Origin: Helicobacteraceae bacterium
Lineage (GTDB): Bacteria > Campylobacterota > Campylobacteria > Campylobacterales > Sulfurimonadaceae
Length of the DNA stretch: 51,975 nucleotides
Assembly (NCBI GenBank): GCA_027066325.1
Contig: JAMONY010000012.1
Coordinates: 1 to 51,975 of the forward strand
Reading direction: 5' to 3'
Positions 46,066 through 51,975 of this stretch are shown here, piece after piece. Below the pieces are notes generated by a model. That model ran no database searches and was not told the DNA's origin. It saw nothing but the letters and a program-made list of their open reading frames with translations. The position numbers and the translations under genes were made by a program. Position 1 is the stretch's first letter. Every line of letters begins with the position of its first letter.

Positions 46066-46497
46066 ATGATTACAAGACCAGAACCTATCGATGAAGAGGT
46101 TCTTTTTGATGGCAGAAGTCTGATTTCTGAAACTGATTTAAGTGGTAAGATCACATTTGTAAACCGTAAATTTATTGAGATGACATGCTACAGTAAAGAA
46201 GAAGCTATTGGAGAACCACACAACATATTGCGTCACCCAGATATGCCTCGTGCAGCTTTTGCTGGCATGTGGGATATTATACAAGAGGGTAAGACTTGGG
46301 AGGGGTATGTTAAAAACCTTAGAAAAGATGGTAGATACTACTGGGTAATTGTCACCATAGTTCCAAAGAAAGATGATCACGGTAAAGTCATAGGCTACAT
46401 AGCTTCACGAAAAATGCCTGATCCTATAAAACTTAAATTTATCATAAGCCAATATCAACAACTACTTGAAAAAGAGAAAGCGTCTGAGGCTAAGTAG
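46066..46497 (+). CDS. Single PAS-domain protein, CetB/Aer-like
   Basis: 143 aa, soluble, almost entirely one PAS domain: ITFVNRKFIEMTCYSKEEAIG, HNILRHPDMPRAAFAGMWD, and GKTWEGYVKNLRKDGRYYW closely follow the FAD-binding Aer PAS. In Campylobacter, CetB is such a stand-alone PAS protein that works with a membrane transducer CetA in energy taxis. No CetA-like or chemotaxis gene is near. Good ribosome-binding site GAGG 7 bases upstream; 48 bp separate it from sppA, so it may have its own promoter. Confidence 0.85.
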   Translation: MITRPEPIDEEVLFDGRSLISETDLSGKITFVNRKFIEMTCYSKEEAIGEPHNILRHPDMPRAAFAGMWDIIQEGKTWEGYVKNLRKDGRYYWVIVTIVPKKDDHGKVIGYIASRKMPDPIKLKFIISQYQQLLEKEKASEAK

Positions 46498-46504
46498 CAG
46501 ATAG

Positions 46505-47032
46505 ATGAAGATCACTATTGCTATCACTGGAGCTAGTGGCTCATCTCTTGGACTAAAGCTACTAAAAGCTCTACCCAATAGTATCGACAAACATCTAATC
46601 CTCTCCGATAGTGCCAAAGCTGTACTACAGATAGAGGAGCAAGTTAGCATACATGATGATCAAAATATAGCCTCTGCTCTCTCTTCTGGCTCATTTGGAA
46701 CTGATGTTATGATGATAGTGCCTTGTAGCATGAATACGGTTGCAAAGATATCAAATGGCATAGCAGACAACCTAACAACAAGAGCAGCGTCAGTGATGAT
46801 CAAAGAGCACAAAACTCTGCTTATAGCACCACGAGAGATGCCTCTTAGCTCTATTGCACTTGAAAACTTACTTAAACTATCTCAAAACGGTGTTATAATT
46901 GCACCGCCACTATTGGCATACTATTCAAAACAGCAGACGCTAGAACAGATGGAGAGTTTTATGGTTGGAAGATGGCTTGACCTTGTTGGAGTGGACAATA
47001 AGCTCTATAAGCGTTGGGGTGAAGATGCATAA
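46505..47032 (+). CDS. ubiX: UbiX-type flavin prenyltransferase
   Basis: 175 aa. Attaches a dimethylallyl group to FMN to make the cofactor of UbiD-type decarboxylases. Flavoprotein motif AITGASGSSLGLKLL at the N-terminus, VPCSMNTVAKISNGIADNL and LLIAPREMPLSSIALENL are characteristic. In bacteria using futalosine-type menaquinone synthesis it would serve the UbiD-like decarboxylation step, fitting its place near the mqnF-like gene. Overlaps coaD by 8 bp. Confidence 0.93.
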   Translation: MKITIAITGASGSSLGLKLLKALPNSIDKHLILSDSAKAVLQIEEQVSIHDDQNIASALSSGSFGTDVMMIVPCSMNTVAKISNGIADNLTTRAASVMIKEHKTLLIAPREMPLSSIALENLLKLSQNGVIIAPPLLAYYSKQQTLEQMESFMVGRWLDLVGVDNKLYKRWGEDA

Positions 47033-47516
47033 GATAGCACTATATCCAGGCACCTTTGACCCTATCACCAATGGTCACTGCGATATCATCAATCGAGCGC
47101 TAAATCTTTTTGACCACCTCATCATAGCAGTTGCAGACTCACGAAGCAAAAAGCCACTATTTACACTTGATGAGAGAATAGATATGAGTCAAAGAGCAGT
47201 AGCAGATCTTGATCGAGTTGAAGTTGTTGGGTTTGACAATCTCACCATAGACCTAGCCAAAGAGCACAACGCCTCCATACTCATCCGTGGGCTTAGAGCC
47301 GTTAGTGATTTTGAGTATGAGCTACAGCTTGGCTATCTTAACAACTCACTAGATGACAGCATAGAGACAGTTTATCTAATGCCGACACTACAAAATGCAT
47401 TTATAAGCTCATCTATTGTAAGAAACCTTCTATCTTTCAATGGTAAAACAGAGCATCTTCTCCCACCATCTGTTGAGAGTATGATACGAGACTTGGACTC
47501 ATGTACATTACCATAG
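47025..47516 (+). CDS. coaD: Phosphopantetheine adenylyltransferase
   Basis: Fourth step of CoA synthesis: forms dephospho-CoA from 4'-phosphopantetheine and ATP. 163 aa from the chosen start MHKIALYPGTFDPITNGH, which carries the T/HxGH nucleotidyl motif; ISSSIVRNLLSFNG is the second signature. The ORF-track start 20 codons earlier lies in ubiX and is not family-like. Overlaps tmk by 16 bp. Confidence 0.96.
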   Translation: MHKIALYPGTFDPITNGHCDIINRALNLFDHLIIAVADSRSKKPLFTLDERIDMSQRAVADLDRVEVVGFDNLTIDLAKEHNASILIRGLRAVSDFEYELQLGYLNNSLDDSIETVYLMPTLQNAFISSSIVRNLLSFNGKTEHLLPPSVESMIRDLDSCTLP

Positions 47517-48082
47517 AGGGCATAGACACCGCTGGTAAATCTACCCAGATAGAGGCCCTTAAAAAGCTCTTTACAGATGCCATATTTGTAAAAGAGCCTG
47601 GAGAGACAGAGATTGGAAACAAAATAAGATCTATCATACTAGATGATGGTGTAGAGTCATCAAGAGCAGAGACACTCCTATTTTTAGCAGATAGAGCACT
47701 ACTAGTAGATAGAGTCATAAAGCCAAACATACAAAAACTTATCATCTCAGATAGATCAGCAGTCTCAGGCATAGCCTACTCTCTAGCATCTTATGATTTC
47801 GATACCGTAGAGTTAGTAGAGTTAAACCGTTTTGCAACCGACAATATACTGCCTGATCTATGCATTGTACTAAAACTAGAACCTAGTGAACTTAGTCTCA
47901 GGCTACAGAGCAGACCTACAGACAAGATCGAATCTAGAGGTGAAAAGTACCTACTAAATATCCAAAAAAACCTCTTTAGAGCTTCAGAGCTTTTGGGTAT
48001 ACAGACAGTTAGTATCGATGCTTCACTACCTATGAAAAATATAACTCAAACTATTGGCAACATAATAAAAGGAGAGTCATGA
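47501..48082 (+). CDS. tmk: Thymidylate kinase
   Basis: Phosphorylates dTMP to dTDP. 193 aa, P-loop GIDTAGKSTQIEAL, DRSAVSGIAY (DRY-like dTMP site) and a lid region DKIESRGEKYL. The start overlaps the end of coaD; ribosome binding is probably by re-initiation. hisS follows with an ATGA overlap. Confidence 0.94.
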   Translation: MYITIEGIDTAGKSTQIEALKKLFTDAIFVKEPGETEIGNKIRSIILDDGVESSRAETLLFLADRALLVDRVIKPNIQKLIISDRSAVSGIAYSLASYDFDTVELVELNRFATDNILPDLCIVLKLEPSELSLRLQSRPTDKIESRGEKYLLNIQKNLFRASELLGIQTVSIDASLPMKNITQTIGNIIKGES

Positions 48083-49290
48083 TCAACTCACTACGAGGCA
48101 TGAATGATATGTTCTACCCAGATAGCGCACTATATGAGCAGTTTATCAGTGTAGCAACTAAAGTAGCTTCACGCTATGGATATAGATTTTTACAGACTCC
48201 TACACTTGAACAGACCTCTCTATTTAAACGCTCTGTAGGTGAGTCTAGTGACATAGTCAACAAAGAGATGTATCAATTTACAGACAAAGGTTCAAATGAT
48301 GTCTGTTTGCGCCCTGAGGGTACTGCTGGCGTAGTGAGAGCATTTATACAACACAAACTAGATCGTGCAGGTGGAGTTCATCGCTACTTCTACCACGGCT
48401 CTATGTTTAGGTATGAGCGACCACAAAAAGGTAGACTTAGAGAGTTTCATCAGTTTGGCATTGAGAGTTTTGGTATTGAGAGTGCTTATGAAGATGCCAC
48501 AACCATACTAATGCTATGTGACATCTTTAATGAGCTTGCTATAGAGTATACACTTAGTATCAACTCTATAGCAGATGAGAACTGTATGCCTGCATATAAA
48601 AAGATGCTCATAGAGTTTCTTGAACTACAAAATGATAAAATATGTGAGGATTGCTGCAAAAGGAAAAAACTCAACCCTATTAGAGTTTTAGATTGCAAAA
48701 ATAGTAACTGTCAACTCATATATAAAGATGCGCCAAAACTCCTTGATCACCTGTGCGATAGTTGCAACAATGAGTTTGAACAGCTAAAATCGATACTAGA
48801 TGATAACAGCATAGAGTACAAGATAGATACCCATCTAGTGCGAGGTTTAGACTACTACAACAGAACAGCTTTTGAGTTTATAAGCGGTGATATAGGTGCT
48901 CAAAATGCGATAGCAGGTGGTGGCAGATATGATAAACTTTGTGAACACTTAGGCGGAAGAGCCACGCCTGCTGTTGGTGCCGCTATAGGGCTAGAGAGAG
49001 TATTGGAGCTAATTAAACTTGGCTTAGAGCCTACTCAAAGCTACTATTTTGGTGCTATGGATAGCGAATCAATCCCTATGCTTATTAGAGCTGCGCGCAT
49101 AAAAAGAGCAGTTGCTCCTTGTAACATAGAGTACAGACCGCGCTCACTAAAAGCACACCTTAAAAATGCTGACAAAGCCAACGCTTCATACTGTGTTATC
49201 ATTGGTGAAGATGAGCGCAAAGATGCCAAACTCTGGATTAAAAACCTACAAGACAATACTCAAAATAGAGTAGATATAGATAAGTTTTAG
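48079..49290 (+). CDS. hisS: Histidyl-tRNA synthetase
   Basis: 403-aa class II enzyme. LRGMNDMFYPDS at the N-terminus, motif 2 FRYERPQKGRLREFHQFG, histidine-specific LVRGLDYYNRTAFEF, and motif 3 GAAIGLERVLEL, followed by the C-terminal anticodon domain. A cysteine-rich insertion (CEDCCKRK ... LDCKNSNC ... CDSC) may bind zinc, as in several bacterial HisRS. Ribosome-binding site AAGGAGA overlaps the tmk end. Confidence 0.96.
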   Translation: MINSLRGMNDMFYPDSALYEQFISVATKVASRYGYRFLQTPTLEQTSLFKRSVGESSDIVNKEMYQFTDKGSNDVCLRPEGTAGVVRAFIQHKLDRAGGVHRYFYHGSMFRYERPQKGRLREFHQFGIESFGIESAYEDATTILMLCDIFNELAIEYTLSINSIADENCMPAYKKMLIEFLELQNDKICEDCCKRKKLNPIRVLDCKNSNCQLIYKDAPKLLDHLCDSCNNEFEQLKSILDDNSIEYKIDTHLVRGLDYYNRTAFEFISGDIGAQNAIAGGGRYDKLCEHLGGRATPAVGAAIGLERVLELIKLGLEPTQSYYFGAMDSESIPMLIRAARIKRAVAPCNIEYRPRSLKAHLKNADKANASYCVIIGEDERKDAKLWIKNLQDNTQNRVDIDKF

Positions 49291-49292
49291 AG

Positions 49293-51125
49293 ATGCCATC
49301 ATCATACGGTTTAAAGATCTGGGCTGAAAACAACTTCATCATCAAAGATGATAGAGTTCACATCAACTACAAAAGTACACCATCTATACTTCAGATAGTA
49401 GAACAGATAAGATCCAAAGGCATAAGAGGACCAATTCTACTAAAACTACCACACCTCATCACTAAACAGATTAGAACTCTATATAACTCCTTTGAGAAGG
49501 CGATAGATGAAAATAGCTACAGAGGGAAGTTTAGAGCAGTCTACCCACTCAAGGTCAATCAATACCCAGAGACACTAAAACAGATCATAGAGTCTGGTAG
49601 AGAGTTTGAGTATGGTCTTGAGGCTGGCTCTAAAGCAGAACTAGTATTGGCCATGGCTCAGACTCCCCTAGGCTCTGCTATTACAGTCAATGGCTTTAAA
49701 GATGAAGAGATGATAACTATGGGCTTTATAGCAGCGCAGATGAGGCACAATATAACCTTAACCATTGAAGGCTTAGGTGAACTAGAGTCGATTATTGAAG
49801 TTGCGCAAAAAAGAGAGCTGGCTATACCAAACATAGGTATACGCATTAGACTTCATAGCGGAGGTAGTGGCGCATGGGCAAAGAGTGCTGGCATGCACTC
49901 TAAATTTGGTCTAACCTCTACAGAGTTACTAGAGGCATTTAGACTACTAAAAGAGCACAACTTGCTAGATAAATTTACTATGCTCCACTTTCACATAGGC
50001 TCTCAAGTAGAGGAGATTGCACCTCTAAAGCGTGCTCTAAGAGAGGCTGGCAATATCTATGCTGAACTTAAAAAGATAGGGGCTAAAAGCTTAAAATGCA
50101 TCAATATAGGTGGTGGCTTATCAGTAGAATATGCTCAACACAACACTAAGCGCGTACAGAACTACACACTAAGTGAAGCTGCCAATGATGTCATATATGT
50201 ATTGCGTGAAATTATGAACTCTAAGGGTGTTGAGCATCCAGATATCATGACCGAATCAGGCAGACTCATAACTGCCTCTCATGCTATCTTAATCACTCCT
50301 GTACTTGAGCTATTCTCACATGATTACCAAGAGCACTCATTAAGACTAAAGCCTACCAATCCGCCTCTTATAGAAGAACTAGTAGAGCTAAATCATCTTC
50401 TAAAACGCTCAAACTGTATCGAATACTTACATGATGGACTAGACCACATGGAGTCCCTTTTAACACTGTTTGAGCTTGGATATATAGATCTATGTGATCG
50501 CTCAAATGCAGAGATATTAGTGCATCTTATCATCAAAAAATCACTCTATCTTATAGGCAAAAATCGCCCTCCTGAGATAGAAAAGCTCTCTGAAAGATTA
50601 CAAGAACGCTATCTTGTAAATGGCTCATTTTTCCAAAGCATACCAGACTTTTGGGGTCTAAATCAAAAATTTCCAATCATGCCGATACACCACCTAGATC
50701 AAAGAGCCATTCGTGCTGCATCGCTATGGGATATCACATGTGATAGCGATGGAGAGATAGGGTTTGACCCATCTGCTCCACTCTATCTGCACGATATCGA
50801 CCTAGATAAAGAGGAGTATTTTTTAGCTTTTTTCAACATAGGTGCATATCAAGAGACTTTGGCTATGAGTCACAATCTCTTTTCGCGTCCAACTGAAGTG
50901 GTCGTAGATATTGATGACAACTCCTATGTTATAAGAGAACTCAATGAAGCATACAGCATACTTGAGACACTTGAAAAGATCAATTATAGTAGCGATGAGA
51001 TAGTTTCAAAACTTAAAAATAGGCTCAAAGAAGATGATTTTAGCGATAAACAAGAAAAAAAGGATACACTTTCTATGTGTAAAAATTTTTTGACACAAAA
51101 TGGGTATCTTAGAACAACAAAATAA
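49293..51125 (+). CDS. speA: Biosynthetic arginine decarboxylase
   Basis: Decarboxylates arginine to agmatine, the entry to putrescine and polyamines. 610 aa, usual length for the fold-III PLP/Mg enzyme: PLP lysine in AVYPLKVNQYPE, GLEAGSKAELVLAM, FHIGSQVEEI, INIGGGLSVEY and the C-terminal CDSDGEIG substrate motif. It begins 2 bp after hisS. With nspC elsewhere in the window it supports an arginine-based polyamine route. Confidence 0.96.
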   Translation: MPSSYGLKIWAENNFIIKDDRVHINYKSTPSILQIVEQIRSKGIRGPILLKLPHLITKQIRTLYNSFEKAIDENSYRGKFRAVYPLKVNQYPETLKQIIESGREFEYGLEAGSKAELVLAMAQTPLGSAITVNGFKDEEMITMGFIAAQMRHNITLTIEGLGELESIIEVAQKRELAIPNIGIRIRLHSGGSGAWAKSAGMHSKFGLTSTELLEAFRLLKEHNLLDKFTMLHFHIGSQVEEIAPLKRALREAGNIYAELKKIGAKSLKCINIGGGLSVEYAQHNTKRVQNYTLSEAANDVIYVLREIMNSKGVEHPDIMTESGRLITASHAILITPVLELFSHDYQEHSLRLKPTNPPLIEELVELNHLLKRSNCIEYLHDGLDHMESLLTLFELGYIDLCDRSNAEILVHLIIKKSLYLIGKNRPPEIEKLSERLQERYLVNGSFFQSIPDFWGLNQKFPIMPIHHLDQRAIRAASLWDITCDSDGEIGFDPSAPLYLHDIDLDKEEYFLAFFNIGAYQETLAMSHNLFSRPTEVVVDIDDNSYVIRELNEAYSILETLEKINYSSDEIVSKLKNRLKEDDFSDKQEKKDTLSMCKNFLTQNGYLRTTK

Positions 51126-51135
51126 AAGGCATAAA

Positions 51136-51840
51136 GTGGCTCTTCTAAAACAGATACAAGAAGATTTTATCAACATCTATCAAAACGACCCTGCCATAAA
51201 GAGCCGTTTTGAGCTATTTTTTAACTATCCAGGTGTATGGGCAGTGGCATGGTATCGTATCTCAAATAGAATCTATCGTGCACGGTGGCGCAGGACAGCT
51301 AGATTTTTAATGGCAATTAATCAATTTTTAACCAATATCGACATACACCCAGCAGCCACCATAGGCAATAGGCTCTTTATAGACCATGGCATAGGTGTTG
51401 TTATAGGTGAGACTGCTGTTATAGAAGATGATGTTCTTATCTATCAAGGGGTAACTCTTGGGGGCGTTAGTCTAACAGCTGGTATTAAAAGGCACCCAAC
51501 GATTAAAAGCCGTGCTGTCATAGGAGCTGGAGCCAAGGTGCTTGGTGACATAGTCATAGGTGAGAGTGCAAAAGTTGGCTCTAACTCTGTAGTTGTCAAA
51601 TCAGTTCCACCAAACTGTACAGCCGTTGGCATACCAGCTAGAGTAGTTGGCAAAGGTAGAAGCAAAGATCCGCTCAGCCATAATAAACTACCAGATATCG
51701 ATAAAGAGCTATTTGAATATCTTCTTAAAAGAGTTGCAATTTTAGAGCATATACTTATGAAAGAGAATAGCAATATACTAGAGCAAGATCTTGAACTAGA
51801 GCAGATATATGACTCATTTATCAAAGCTATGAAGGGGTAG
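51136..51840 (+). CDS. cysE: Serine O-acetyltransferase
   Basis: First step of cysteine synthesis: acetylates serine using acetyl-CoA. 234 aa from the chosen start. The hexapeptide-repeat domain has DIHPAATIGNRLFIDHGIGVVIGETAVI, GVTLGGVS and the final GIPARVVG. The ORF track starts at ATG 51100 inside speA; GTG 51136 is preferred because AAAGG lies 6 bases upstream and family members begin near this residue. The helical C-terminal tail is longer than in the short epsilon-type enzymes. Confidence 0.93.
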   Translation: MALLKQIQEDFINIYQNDPAIKSRFELFFNYPGVWAVAWYRISNRIYRARWRRTARFLMAINQFLTNIDIHPAATIGNRLFIDHGIGVVIGETAVIEDDVLIYQGVTLGGVSLTAGIKRHPTIKSRAVIGAGAKVLGDIVIGESAKVGSNSVVVKSVPPNCTAVGIPARVVGKGRSKDPLSHNKLPDIDKELFEYLLKRVAILEHILMKENSNILEQDLELEQIYDSFIKAMKG

Positions 51841-51853
51841 ACTTAAATAAACC

Positions 51854-51873
51854 CCGCCACCCACAAAAGGCGG
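51854..51873 (-). terminator. Possible terminator between cysE and the right-edge gene
   Basis: CCGCC ... GGCGG with a 10-nt spacer. Read on the minus strand it is followed by GGTTTATTT, a weak T-rich tail, so it may terminate the leftward gene at the window end. The composition is GC-rich compared with its surroundings. Confidence 0.35.
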
Positions 51874-51895
51874 CACGACTCATTTTACATGTAAA

Positions 51896-51975
51896 TTATT
51901 GTGCCAGTTTATCACGCACAATCTGTACGGCGCGTACCATATTGTTAAGGCTGGCGCGTACCTCATTCCACTTAC
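51896..51975 (-). CDS. C-terminal end of an unidentified gene (partial)
   Basis: Minus-strand frame ending in TAA, running out of the window: KWNEVRASLNNMVRAVQIVRDKLAQ, likely helical. All three arginines use CGC or CGT and leucine uses CTG, whereas the rest of the window favours AGA and CTA/CTT/CTC. Too short to assign. The codon use and GC-rich hairpin suggest a recently acquired gene, perhaps phage-derived. Confidence 0.45.
   Translation of the reverse strand, partial: KWNEVRASLNNMVRAVQIVRDKLAQ

Noticed and set aside
47437-47772. 111-aa minus-strand ORF
   Set aside because: Antisense to coaD and tmk.
1-51975. CRISPR array, insertion sequence, rRNA or complete prophage
   Set aside because: No regularly spaced repeats, transposase, rRNA sequence or phage structural genes were seen; only the right edge hints at acquired DNA.

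Overview
The window looks like a chromosomal segment of a Campylobacterota (epsilonproteobacterial) genome, closest in flavour to the free-living sulfur-oxidising Sulfurimonas/Sulfurovum type. The reasons are a low-to-moderate GC content, a stand-alone atpB, a probable futalosine-pathway (menaquinone) deaminase, carboxynorspermidine decarboxylase, a CetB-like single PAS protein, an epsilon-type CysE, and the tightly packed mosaic operons typical of the group. No rRNA, CRISPR array, insertion sequence or complete prophage was seen. The two edges hold fragments that do not fit the rest.

Layout from left to right. 1-180: an edge fragment and a hairpin. 181-4335 (minus): tetraheme cytochrome -> membrane diguanylate cyclase -> acetyl-CoA synthetase. 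4490-5402 (plus): pyrF, then tRNA-Ser(GCT) and tRNA-Asn(GTT). 5422-12247 (minus): an eight-gene run atpB - small membrane protein - thiE-like - gatB - K+ channel - TrkA-type protein - gpsA - pqiA-like, nearly every junction overlapping or within a few bases. 12417-13220 (plus): a GH114-type lipoprotein. 13312-18355 (plus): fabZ-lpxA-clpX-mreB-mreC-mipA-like, an envelope and cell-shape operon. 18379-21048 (minus): polA. 21209-23076 (plus): a three-gene unit of unknown role (90-aa protein, SDR dehydrogenase, 244-aa orphan). 23084-25449 (minus): a DUF898 membrane protein plus an M48 metalloprotease.

25581-33836 (minus): a nine-gene operon cvpA-fur-lysS-glyA-SPOR protein-trpE-aroE-lytic transglycosylase-yigZ. 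34019-36874 (minus): CDF metal transporter, DASS anion transporter, DUF502 protein. 36923-37828 (minus): a Bax-like glucosaminidase, divergent from nspC (37873-39009, plus). 39045-43851 (minus): aroQ-folK-aroK-tandem thioredoxin-NDH-2-like-hisD. 43926-51840 (plus): mqnF-like, sppA, PAS protein, ubiX, coaD, tmk, hisS, speA, cysE. 51896-51975 (minus): the C-terminal end of a gene with foreign-looking codon use.

Most of the content is housekeeping: shikimate/chorismate (aroQ, aroK, aroE, trpE), folate, histidine, CoA, lipid A and peptidoglycan, polyamines, menaquinone and translation. The parts most worth following up are the translationally coupled tetraheme cytochrome/diguanylate cyclase pair (a possible redox-to-c-di-GMP device), the unrecognised 90-aa/SDR/244-aa unit, the DUF898-M48 pair with an added N-terminal region, the internally duplicated thioredoxin, a marked excess of the hexamer AGATCT, and the atypical gene entering at the right edge. 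No clearly new system could be demonstrated from sequence alone. About a quarter of the genes use GTG or TTG starts, so several automatic start calls in the ORF track were moved.
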